Assembly (NCBI GenBank): GCA_002373045.1
Contig: DFHU01000038.1
Span: 1-64,000, forward strand
Length of the DNA stretch: 64,000 nt
Source of the DNA: Pseudoselenomonas ruminantium
GTDB lineage: Bacteria; Bacillota; Negativicutes; Selenomonadales; Selenomonadaceae
Direction: 5' to 3'
A program made the position numbers and the translations under genes. The notes under the pieces were generated by a model. That model worked only from the letters and a program-made list of their open reading frames with translations. It had not been told where the DNA came from and made no database searches. This document shows, in pieces, positions 9,601-16,924 of this stretch (within the stretch, counting starts at the first letter, position 1; the number at the start of each line of letters is the position of its first letter).

Positions 9601-9817
9601 TATGCCGCTGTCTGCTTCGGCATTGCCGTACAGCGCCCATGAACTGGAAAACGCCCGCCACCGCTATGACCTGCCGCAGGTACATCATACCTTCCTGCGC
9701 GTTTCTGCCGGTCAGTGCGGTGTCGGCGGTGACGATACCTGGGGGGCACCGGTACTTGAAGAATACCGCATGAAGAACGAGAATATGCATCTGGAATTCT
9801 ATTTTCAGGGGATTTAA
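6674..9817 (+). CDS. lacZ: Beta-galactosidase, GH2 family
   Basis: A 1047-residue cytoplasmic glycoside hydrolase with the full five-domain LacZ layout and length. The acid/base glutamate is E457 in WSCGNES. The nucleophile is E524 in CCEYTHSMGNS. The N-terminal sugar-binding and jelly-roll regions (PAHFQMEGYG, GGIFREV) and the C-terminal Bgal_small_N domain (FWRAPVDNDYG, about residue 795 on) are present. It cleaves lactose and other beta-galactosides delivered by a transporter, plausibly the GPH permease at 32.8 kb. The start ATG follows GAGGGAGG. It forms an operon with the alpha-galactosidase 21 bp downstream. No signal peptide. Confidence 0.97.
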   Translation: MSEAQFSLSRLADPEFFAENRLPAHSDHHYYRDMAELNRGESSYVRTLDGLWYFHYAKNPRLAPQGFEALDYDCRDWETIRVPAHFQMEGYGVPQYTNQTYPWDGHEAVVPGQVPQHFNPTGSYVKYFQLPAGWDNLCLSLAGVESAVAVYLNGHYVGYSEDSFTPADFDLTPYLVKGENKLALRVFRFSSGSWIEDQDFWRFGGIFREVLLYAKPRIHVEDLKLTALPVNDYHDGELTGEIRWSGAHTKKVKVSLFTPEGELLAEEDISGAAGQDEFILSVKGAKLWSAEHPHLYKLLLAVYDDVDNLQEVIPYNVGFREFKLEDGLMKINGKRIVFKGVNRHEFDCYRGRAMNPAEFEQDIITMKRQNINALRCSHYPNSSYIYELCDRYGLYVIDETNLETHGTWQKNGVLARDEYTLPNDHDEWQAVILDRAKSMLERDKNHAAIIIWSCGNESCGGKDIFAMSEYFRKTDPTRLVHYESIFWDRRYNDTSDMESQMYTKVADIEKFLAEHPEKPFLCCEYTHSMGNSNGGMHKYTELTEREPRYQGGFIWDFVDQAIAKKDRYGKEFLAYGGDFGDRSSDYNFSGDGILYADRKLTAKLQDVKFNYQNFHLNVEADGVTLENISLFTDANEYDLHYELLLDGQKIWEKTEAAPSVKPGEKQRLELDFLPVTDAGEESLTVSLLLKEDTAWAKKGYEVAFGQGVWQVEEVEVTSPAEAVEAAEVEEPAHYTAHLPLTDCGETPLHVVQGDINLGVQFAGGEILFSSAQGSLVSYKLNGVELLEEMPKPSFWRAPVDNDYGCRRDFAVAQWKLASLYRRCVKKELLVEGKWQEFNWLGQLGIKEYAAAEVQVRFTYELATQPVSACTITYTVCADGSLKTELDYEKVEGLPEIPDFAMLFTLSADYDQLRYYGYGPAANYCDRQEGARLGIFASTVKDEMEDYLLPQECGNHNGVRWLEVTDKRGRGVRISGDMPLSASALPYSAHELENARHRYDLPQVHHTFLRVSAGQCGVGGDDTWGAPVLEEYRMKNENMHLEFYFQGI

Positions 9818-9838
9818 TATCGCTTAGGAGGCGCAGAA

Positions 9839-12088
9839 ATGATTGATTTTGACCAGGCAACAGGTGTATTCCACCTGCATAATGATAAAGTAAGCTATGT
9901 TTTGCAGGTGGTGCGTGACCGTTATCTGCTGCACCGCTATTGGGGGCGTTCCCTGAAGAAATTCCGCGATACGGCACCCATGCAGTCGATTGACCGTGCC
10001 TTTTCGCCGCAGCCGGCGGCATATCCTAACGAGCGTACGTTCTCATTGGATGTTCTGCCGCAGGAATACCCGGCCTATGGTCATGGGGACTACCGCCTGC
10101 CCGCCTATGAAGTACGGCTGGCTAACGGTACGACGGTAACGGAACTGTTCTATGACCATTACGAAGTCACGGTAGGAAAACCAAAACTTAAAGGTCTGCC
10201 CGCCGTATATGCTGAGGAAAACGAAGCCGAAACCCTGCATATTCATCTGAAAGACAGTCAGGGCAAACTGGCTGTGGAACTGCTCTACACGTTGCTGAAC
10301 GATTCAGCCATGCTGACCCGCAGTGCCAAGATTTCCAACTGTGGCAGCGAGGCACTGGATTTAACGGGCGCCGCCAGCTTTGCGCTCGACTTTGCCGACC
10401 ATGATTTTGACCGCCTGAGCCTTTATGGCGGCCATGCGGCAGAGCGCAGCTTAGAGCGGGTGTCGCTGATGCGGGGCGTGCAGGAAACGGGCAGCCGCCG
10501 CGGCGCCAGCTCTCATCAGCAGTCGCCGTTCCTGGCACTGGCGCGCAAAGATGCCGGCGAAACGAGTGGGGAAGTCTATGGTTTCAGCCTGATTTGGAGC
10601 GGCGAAGCCTCCTTTGTCACCGAAGTGGAGCAGTTTGGTACGACCAGAGTTATCGGCGGCATCAATCCCTTTGAATTCAAATGGCACTTGGGTGCAGGTG
10701 AAAGCTTCCAGACACCGGAAGCCATGCTCGTATACAGCGATAAAGGCCTTAACGGCATGAGTCAGACGTTCCATCAGACGGTGCGGGAACATATCGTGCG
10801 TGGCAAGTATCAGCATGAACTGCGCCCGATTCTCGTCAACAACTGGGAAGCTACCTACTTTGACTTTGATGAGGAAAAAATCGACAATCTGGCGCAGTCT
10901 GCCGCCGATTTGGGATTGGAACTCTTGGTGCTCGACGATGGCTGGTTCGGCAAGCGCAATGACGATAACAGCAGTCTGGGCGATTGGTTTGTCAATAAGG
11001 ACAAACTGAAACAGGGGCTTAAAGGCGTGTCGGCTTCGGCGCATAAGCGCGGTCTGAAATTCGGCCTGTGGTTCGAGCCGGAAATGATTTCCGTAGATTC
11101 CGAGCTTTACCGTGCACATCCCGACTGGATTCTCCATGTGCCGGATTACAAGTCAAGCTTCAGCCGCCATCAGCTGGTATTGGATTTATCCCGTCCCGAA
11201 GTCTGCGATTATATCGTAAAAGCTGTTGGCGATATATTGTCGTCTGCTGAGATTGACTATGTGAAATGGGATTTCAACCGCCATCTGTCCGAGGCATTTT
11301 CGGCAGCCTTGCCCGCAGAGCGGCAGGGCGAAACGAAGACCCGCTTTGTACTGGGACTCTATGATGTATTGGAACGCCTGACGGCAAAATTCCCTAATGT
11401 GCTCTTTGAAAGCTGCTCCGGCGGCGGCGGGCGCTTTGATGCGGGTATGCTCTACTATATGCCGCAGACCTGGACCAGCGACAATACTGATGCCGTCTGC
11501 CGCCTTGCCATTCAGAGTGGCACGAGCCTGGTGTTCCCGCCGCTGACGATGGGCGCACATGTATCGGTGACGCCAAACCATCAGGTAGGCCGCGTTACGA
11601 GCCTGCAGACGAGAACCCTCTGCGCCTTTGGCGGCGATTTTGGCTACGAGCTCGATATTACCCGTATGAGCGCCGAAGAAAAGGAACAGGTCAAAAAGCA
11701 TGTTGCCCTGTACAAGAAACTGCGGCCGACTCTGCAGTTGGGCAAGTTCTACCGCTTGCTGACGCCTTTTGCCGGGACGAAAAACGAGACGGCATGGCAG
11801 TTTGTCAGTGAAGATGGCAAAGAAGTGGTCGTGCTCTACTTCAAGACCCTGGCGGAACCAGCTACGCCGATTCGCAAATTGCAGCTGACGGCGCTGGATG
11901 TGGATGCTGAATATGAACTGACCGATTACCTGCCTGCCCAGCGCACAAGCATGGACTTTGGCGGGGAAAAATCCCTGCAGATGAAAGGGAAAACTTTCTA
12001 TGGGGATGAACTCATGTATAACGGCTTAGGCGTGGAGAAAATTGACACGGACTTTGCAGGCTATATGTGGGTGTTTGCGAAAAAATAA
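9839..12088 (+). CDS. Alpha-galactosidase, GH36 family
   Basis: A 749-residue intracellular GH36 enzyme of the usual length (about 730-750) that removes terminal alpha-1,6-galactose from melibiose, raffinose or stachyose. The nucleophile aspartate is in KWDFNR (near residue 481), and the acid/base aspartate follows in the TSDNTD segment after ESCSGGGGRFD. The N-terminal beta-sandwich and the C-terminal beta-domain are complete. It starts 21 bp after lacZ with AGGAGG, so the two are cotranscribed from the promoter at 6592. The pair would feed released galactose into a Leloir pathway, whose genes are not in this window. Confidence 0.96.
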   Translation: MIDFDQATGVFHLHNDKVSYVLQVVRDRYLLHRYWGRSLKKFRDTAPMQSIDRAFSPQPAAYPNERTFSLDVLPQEYPAYGHGDYRLPAYEVRLANGTTVTELFYDHYEVTVGKPKLKGLPAVYAEENEAETLHIHLKDSQGKLAVELLYTLLNDSAMLTRSAKISNCGSEALDLTGAASFALDFADHDFDRLSLYGGHAAERSLERVSLMRGVQETGSRRGASSHQQSPFLALARKDAGETSGEVYGFSLIWSGEASFVTEVEQFGTTRVIGGINPFEFKWHLGAGESFQTPEAMLVYSDKGLNGMSQTFHQTVREHIVRGKYQHELRPILVNNWEATYFDFDEEKIDNLAQSAADLGLELLVLDDGWFGKRNDDNSSLGDWFVNKDKLKQGLKGVSASAHKRGLKFGLWFEPEMISVDSELYRAHPDWILHVPDYKSSFSRHQLVLDLSRPEVCDYIVKAVGDILSSAEIDYVKWDFNRHLSEAFSAALPAERQGETKTRFVLGLYDVLERLTAKFPNVLFESCSGGGGRFDAGMLYYMPQTWTSDNTDAVCRLAIQSGTSLVFPPLTMGAHVSVTPNHQVGRVTSLQTRTLCAFGGDFGYELDITRMSAEEKEQVKKHVALYKKLRPTLQLGKFYRLLTPFAGTKNETAWQFVSEDGKEVVVLYFKTLAEPATPIRKLQLTALDVDAEYELTDYLPAQRTSMDFGGEKSLQMKGKTFYGDELMYNGLGVEKIDTDFAGYMWVFAKK

Positions 12089-12129
12089 AATACTGCGAAT
12101 GGATTAGGTTTACATCGTGGTGCTAAAAT

Positions 12130-12207
12130 GCCCCGGGACGGATATGCTTTTCCTCTGCTTAGACAGGCTGGTCAAACGCAGCGGAAAAGCATCATCCGTC
12201 CCGGGGC
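12130..12207. repeat. Variable-arm palindrome, copy 3
   Basis: The arm GCCCCGGGACGGAT plus ATGCTTTTCC (12130-12153) pairs with 12183-12207 with a single-base bulge. The loop has CTGC/GCAG and the core TTAGACAGGCTGGTCAAA. It is flanked on the left by GTTTACATCG, which recurs next to copy 5. It lies 42 bp after the alpha-galactosidase stop with no other terminator, so it may end the operon. Confidence 0.85.
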
Positions 12208-12264
12208 TTATTATGTGCAATAATTATAGGGCATCTCTAAAAACTCATCTAATTTCCCGATTCA

Positions 12265-12623
12265 AATGGTATCAAAGCATCTCATCACTCGCACAGGCAC
12301 TATTGTAGATGCAACATTTATGGATGCTCCTCGTCAACGCAACAAGCGTGATGAAAATGCAGCAATCAAGGCTGGAAATATTCCAGAGGAATGACAACAA
12401 GAAATACAGAAGAACAAGCTGCGTCAAAAAGATACCGATGCCCGCTGGACTAAGAAAAGGCAATGAATTGCATTATGGGTACAAGAACCATGTAAAAGCT
12501 GATGCAGAAAGCAAACTCATTACAGGCTATACCGTAACAAGTGCGAACATCCATGACAGCCAAGTACTGGCTCAACTTATGGATGATGAAGACTATGTTT
12601 TTTTGCCAGATAACTTTTTGTAA
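12265..12623 (+). pseudogene. IS5-type transposase remnant
   Basis: Two overlapping frames carry pieces of an IS5-family DDE transposase. The first (from ATG 12265) reads through GTIVDATFMDAPRQRN and has an in-frame TGA after NIPEE, then continues with LRQKDTDARWTKK. A one-base frameshift moves to the frame with ELHYGYKNHVKAD and VTSANIHDSQV, which stops in FLPDNFL at 12623. The N-terminal third and the C-terminus are missing. The fragment marks the left edge of the accessory island. Confidence 0.85.
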
Positions 12624-12680
12624 ATAAAATATTTGATTTGTAAACTAAAATGCTTTACAATGTAAAAAAATACTTTACAA
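12618..12680. promoter_or_regulatory. Nested dyad operator of the AbiE-like toxin-antitoxin operon
   Basis: TTGTAAA occurs at 12618-12624 and 12638-12644, and its inverse TTTACAA at 12654-12660 and 12674-12680. All four boxes are symmetric about a single centre at 12649, with 20-bp spacing within each half. An additional TTTACA-A-TGTAAA palindrome spans 12654-12666. The last box abuts the AAGGAGG of the antitoxin gene. The layout fits autoregulation by a DNA-binding antitoxin. Confidence 0.7.
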
Positions 12681-12694
12681 AGGAGGCTGGTGAT

Positions 12695-13645
12695 ATGAAA
12701 AATTACCTTGAAGCAGTCCTGCATCAGGACGTGGACATCCACCCTTTTACGGATACCAGAAAGCTGCCACTGGCATATAGGAACAGTTTTTTGCTTTCTA
12801 ATGTGGTCATATCTGGTCAGATAGCTTTGCTTGCTGAACCAGTAGAACACGAGACGTTGTCGGTTCTAAAGAAGCAACATGGGCAGTTGGAGCTTTATAC
12901 CGGCTTACGTTGTATTTTGGCTCTGAAGGACATAAGCAACTACGCACGAGAAATCATGGTGAAGGAAGGAATACCCTTTGTCTGGGAGGGGCATCAGGTA
13001 TACTTGCCGTTTTTAGGTATGCTTTTGGACACAGATAAAAGCAGGAAAGTACACCAATGCGAAAAAATATCTTTTCTGACACAAAGACTGCTGCTCACTG
13101 CCTTATATCAGAGCTGGGAAGAAGTAACAGTGACCAAGGCTGCTGGTATGCTTGGGGTTACTAAAACAGCAGTGTCGAATAGTTTTAATGAACTGGAAGC
13201 CATAAATTTACCCTATCTATCTGCAAAAAATAGGGCAAGAAAGCTGACAATGGAAAAAGATAAGCAAATGGCTTGGGAAAATATGAAAGATAGCTTACGA
13301 AATCCTATTATTGCTACTTATGCGTTAAAAGAGCGCCCGGCGGCCAATATGCTAACGGCAGGATTGACGGCGTTAGCTGAATATTCCTTGCTGAGCGAAC
13401 CGTCCTGTCCCACATTCGCTGTAAGTAAAAAGGCAATATCAAGCCTAAAGATTACCAAGAGCATGTTGGCAGCGGCTGAAGATATTCCAGCTTGTATCTT
13501 GCAGGAAATAGGCTATCAAATTGATTTTGGGGTAGGAATGGCAATAGACCCGTTGAGTTTAGTGCTAAGTCTAAGCGATGAGGAAAAGGATGAGCCGCGC
13601 ATTAGTATGGCGGTGGATGAAATGCTGGAGAGGTACGTATGGTAA
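12695..13645 (+). CDS. AbiEi-like antitoxin / winged-helix transcriptional regulator
   Basis: A 316-residue protein read as the antitoxin of a type IV AbiE-like pair. A winged-helix-type segment, VTKAAGMLGVTKTAVSNSFNELEAI, is around residues 150-175; it is shown here only to locate the domain and resembles MarR/AbiEi-type helices. The N-terminal 100 residues look like a separate alpha/beta domain. I chose ATG 12695 because AAAGGAGG precedes it by 9 bases. Its stop overlaps the start of the nucleotidyltransferase gene by 7 bases, implying translational coupling. The nested TTGTAAA operator just upstream suggests it represses its own operon. Family assignment rests on architecture and partner. 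Confidence 0.65.
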   Translation: MKNYLEAVLHQDVDIHPFTDTRKLPLAYRNSFLLSNVVISGQIALLAEPVEHETLSVLKKQHGQLELYTGLRCILALKDISNYAREIMVKEGIPFVWEGHQVYLPFLGMLLDTDKSRKVHQCEKISFLTQRLLLTALYQSWEEVTVTKAAGMLGVTKTAVSNSFNELEAINLPYLSAKNRARKLTMEKDKQMAWENMKDSLRNPIIATYALKERPAANMLTAGLTALAEYSLLSEPSCPTFAVSKKAISSLKITKSMLAAAEDIPACILQEIGYQIDFGVGMAIDPLSLVLSLSDEEKDEPRISMAVDEMLERYVW

Positions 13646-14382
13646 GAGGAATAGAGAAATTCAAAGAGTATTTTCAGGAATATGCAAATCAGTATGTTCT
13701 GATTGGTGGTACTGCTTGTGATATATCATTTAGCCAGCATAGCGGAGACTTTAGAGCAACAAGAGATTTGGATGTTGTTCTCATCGTTGAGGCGCTGACA
13801 CCGGCTTTCGGTGAGCGATTTTGGCAGTTTATTCATGATGGCGGTTATCAGAATAGGGCTAAATCTTCAGGACAGCCTCAGTTCTATCGCTTTGATAAGC
13901 CAAGTGAGACGGAATTCCCTTCTATGATAGAGCTTTTTGCTCGTACAGATTTTCTGCTGGAAGGCGCAGCAGAAATAACGCCACTTCATATTGATGATAA
14001 TGTCTACAGCCTATCTGCTATCTTGTTGAACGAGGCCTATTATCAGGCGTTGCTGTCTGGCAGGGAAATAATTGATGGATTATCAATCCTAAAGCCGAGT
14101 TGGATAATCCCATTTAAGGCAAAAGCATGGCTTGACCTAAGCCAGCGTGCTGCCAGTGGGATGCATGTAGATTCACGAGATTTGAAGAAGCACCGCAACG
14201 ATATCATTCGCTTGGCTGCTGAATTTGTTCTTGAACGCTGTGAGCTTCCTGATGAGGTAAAGACGGATATGGAGAAATTTGTGGGAAGTATGGGCGTAAC
14301 GGATGCCGAGCTTAAAAGTCTGCGAATTCGTGGAGTAAAGGCTGAAGAAATACAACAGTTGCTCGTAGATACATACCTATAA
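13639..14382 (+). CDS. AbiEii-like nucleotidyltransferase toxin
   Basis: A 247-residue protein with the minimal nucleotidyltransferase signature: IGGTACDI near residues 22-29 and TRDLDVVL near 45-52, the DxD metal-binding pair. This is the layout of AbiEii/MenA-type toxins, which modify tRNA acceptor ends or other targets. ATG 13639 lies within the last codons of the upstream gene (ATGGTAA overlap). Together they look like a phage-exclusion toxin-antitoxin module. The C-terminal half is helical, without further recognised motifs. The exact target cannot be told from sequence. Confidence 0.7.
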   Translation: MVRGIEKFKEYFQEYANQYVLIGGTACDISFSQHSGDFRATRDLDVVLIVEALTPAFGERFWQFIHDGGYQNRAKSSGQPQFYRFDKPSETEFPSMIELFARTDFLLEGAAEITPLHIDDNVYSLSAILLNEAYYQALLSGREIIDGLSILKPSWIIPFKAKAWLDLSQRAASGMHVDSRDLKKHRNDIIRLAAEFVLERCELPDEVKTDMEKFVGSMGVTDAELKSLRIRGVKAEEIQQLLVDTYL

Positions 14383-14487
14383 TTTCAGGTTTACAATGAT
14401 ACAGGTGAATTTGCCCTAAAATAGGTTTTGTGATAAAATTTTTCAGGGAAAACAAGCAATAGAGAATTTTTAGGGGAGGAATTCTGT

Positions 14488-14904
14488 TTGGCTACAACTA
14501 AGAAAACAACAACGGTAAAGAAGACTGCAACTGCTGCTGCAAAAAAGGCAGTAAAGACGGTTGCTGCCAAGGTGGCCGATGCGGCAGTGACTACTGCTGT
14601 TACAAAGGCTAAGGCCACTACTAAGAAAGTTGCTGGGAAGAAACAGCATGTATTTATCTTCTTCAACTGCAATGACAATAAGGATGCGCATTCCATGAAT
14701 GCCCGTTACAACAATGAGGTTTTCGCAGATACGACTTCCGGCAGAAAAGCATTGTTGGCAAAGGTTGAAGCAGAAGTAGTTGCTGGTCGCGTAAATATTG
14801 CGGACAAAGATGCAGTGGAGCATGATATTCTCAAGGGGGACCCCACTGAAGCCAGCAGCAAGATTCAGTATGGCGATATTGAACGCATGATATTCATGGC
14901 ATAA
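14488..14904 (+). CDS. Protein with histone-H1-like Lys/Ala/Thr tail and a small C-terminal domain
   Basis: A 138-residue protein. The first 50 residues are almost entirely Ala, Lys, Thr and Val (ATTKKTTTVKKTATAAAKKA), like the DNA-binding tails of bacterial H1-like proteins. The remaining 85 residues are an acidic, ordinary-composition domain beginning KQHVFIFFNC. The start is TTG 14488, preceded by GGGGAGGA. It has its own promoter region after the toxin gene and is followed by the hairpin at 14939. I do not recognise the C-terminal domain; the tail suggests nucleic-acid binding. Confidence 0.7.
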   Translation: MATTKKTTTVKKTATAAAKKAVKTVAAKVADAAVTTAVTKAKATTKKVAGKKQHVFIFFNCNDNKDAHSMNARYNNEVFADTTSGRKALLAKVEAEVVAGRVNIADKDAVEHDILKGDPTEASSKIQYGDIERMIFMA

Positions 14905-14938
14905 ATCATAGTGGCTGTGAAATAACACAATCAAAAAT

Positions 14939-14982
14939 AAAGGCGGTTCGTAGACTAAAAACAAGTCAACGAACCGCCTTTT
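14939..14982 (+). terminator. Rho-independent terminator
   Basis: AAAGGCGGTTCG at 14939-14950 pairs with CGAACCGCCTTTT at 14970-14982. It sits between the H1-tailed gene and the IS1182-type remnant. Confidence 0.75.
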
Positions 14983-15001
14983 GTGGTAAAATTTTCTTAC
15001 C

Positions 15002-15559
15002 ATGAAAAATTCAACCACTAACTATTCTAAACCCAAACAGGCTGTTTTGCCAATATTTATTTCAGATTATCTGGATATCTGTGACCCTGTGCTGGTTTTC
15101 GATCGATTTATGGAGGAAATCGACTTGGAAAAGTATCTGAATCAGATTCCGGCTCATGTCGCCGGACGCATCAGGTACAACCCGGCCAGTATGCTGAAAA
15201 CAGTGCTATTCGGATTCATGACCTACGGTTATATCTCATTGCGCGAGCTGGAGGACAACTGCAAGGTCAACCTGCGTTTCATGTATCTCATGGAACACAA
15301 AACACCATCTTACCGTACCTTTGGCTATTTTATCAACGAAATACTAAAACCGTCAGTGGAAGAATTGTTCAGCGATATCAACAAAAAAATATTTGCCGAG
15401 CAGCATGTCGACCTAAGTCACCTGTATATTGACGGCTCAAAATTTGAGGCTAATTAAGTACCATAATAAAATCAATCGCACAAAATTAGCCGCATAAAAC
15501 AGACAGTAAGCTGCTTTATGGGGAAAGGGGCATTGCGGCCTTTTTTAGATTACAATAGT
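15002..15559 (+). pseudogene. IS1182-type transposase remnant with internal deletion
   Basis: The intact first 151 codons (15002-15457) match the N-terminal part of IS1182-family transposases: VLPIFISDYLDICDPV, then YNPASMLKTVLFGFMTYGY and the region up to HLYIDGSKFEAN, followed by a stop. The remaining two thirds are lost. A later stretch around 15494-15559 reads LLYGERGIAAFFRLQ and a stop, which may be the very C-terminus, implying an internal deletion. The element cannot transpose by itself. Confidence 0.75.
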
Positions 15560-15581
15560 GTAAAATACAAAATTGCACAAT

Positions 15582-15633
15582 AAAAAGGCGCTGCGGATAA
15601 AATGCTTTCGCATTTCATCACAGCGCCTTTTTT
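15582..15633. terminator. Bidirectional terminator
   Basis: AAAAAGGCGCTG at 15582-15593 pairs with CAGCGCCTTTTTT at 15621-15633. It probably terminates holA from the minus strand; it may also serve the IS remnant. Confidence 0.75.
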
Positions 15634-15714
15634 GCTTTGATTACATTGTTATATTGTGGCAATGACAGATTAAGCGATAATCTAATGGAACTGGCACTTC
15701 TAGGGGAACACTAA

Positions 15715-16757
15715 TCAATCCTTACCACAACACAGGTCAATGACCACGTGTTCTAATACTTCTTCACCGGCTTGTCCTGTCTTCAAATAGTAATCTGCAT
15801 CGATAAGTTCCAGCATATTACGTTTGAGAACTGCCTCAGGAAACTGCATGGCGGCTCGTCCTAGTTTCTCTGCAGGAGTTCTAAGGGCTTTGCCAGTGCC
15901 TTGCCTCTTATGCCTTGCTGTTGCAGAACCTGTGCTTGCCAAAGTTGCCGTACATGACGTGTCAAAAGTGCCAAAATACTCGCAAAGTATGTGCCGTCAT
16001 TTAACTGACGACGCAGAAGTTGCAAAGATTTTTTTGCCTTGCGTTCACTGATAGCATCCAGCAGGGCAAAGGCTGAAACCTCTGGGAGACCTGCAAAGAC
16101 CTTTTCCAAAAGTTCCCTTGTAATGAGTCTATCCTTAGAAAACAGTGCCAGTTTGTCAAATTCCCTGTCCAGGTACTCTAGCGAAATGGTCTTCATGGTG
16201 CTGACCACGCCACTGAAATAGGATATTGCCGCCGTATCCATAGTTTTGTTGAGGGCTTGGAGTTTGTCTTGAAGCCAATCATTGATATTCCATGCTCGGA
16301 TAGCTTCGGCTTCCATCACCACCCCGTATTTTTCCACGGCCTTGTATATTTTGCGCCGTTTATCCAAATTGTTATTCTGCACGAAGATGAGATAGCTAAA
16401 TTCCGGCATATCTGCCAGTACCGCCAGCAGCCGTTCCAGCTTCTTATCCTTGCCAGTATCGACTTTCTTTTGTTCGCCGTCATCCTGTTTTTGTTTGAAC
16501 AGGTTGCTGTCCTGCAGAAGGAGTACATTCCTGGGGGCGAAAAAGGGTGCCGTTTCAATCAGCCCCACCAAATCGTCCATGTCCATGGTTCCGGTAAGCT
16601 TTTGCAGGGATGCCTGTTGTTCCTGCGCCGAGGTAAACAATTTGGCAAAGAGCCGTGACAGGGCTTTGTCAATATAATAATGTTCTTCTCCTGCCAGCAG
16701 ATAGACATGCTTCAGCTGCCCCTTCTGCAAACTAGCCATAAATTCGCCAAATTTCAT
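15715..16757 (-). pseudogene. holA: DNA polymerase III delta subunit, single-base frameshift
   Basis: The clamp-loader delta subunit read on the minus strand from ATG 16757 (AGGAGG upstream). It is normal (VYLLAGEEHYYIDKALSRL and on) until GKALAKPL, where the frame runs into a stop at about 15861. One base lower the frame resumes with LRTPAEKLGRAAM and finishes with VVIDLCCGKD at 15715. Inserting one G near 15886-15888 restores a normal length of about 346 residues with continuous homology. HolA is essential in bacteria, so this is a sequencing error, a recent mutation in a dispensable second copy, or a frameshifted product. The C-terminal domain that would be lost is the oligomerisation collar. 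It diverges from the DnaE-like gene at 16925. Confidence 0.85.
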
Positions 16758-16924
16758 TCTAAAACCTCCTATATACGCGACATATTTTGTATTATAGTGC
16801 AAAGTTGTATACTTGGCTATTATCAGTACATGTTGTTATGGGAATTTTTTTACCCATAAGATTTGCTAGACTGATATTAAAGAAGGATTGACAGCAGAAA
16901 AAATTTGGAAGAGGAGGGACGGTC

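Noticed and set aside
12117..12308. Small open frame across palindrome copy 3
   Set aside because: It is made of the repeat itself plus part of the transposase remnant and has no ribosome binding site; similar frames across copies 2, 4 and 5 were dropped for the same reason.
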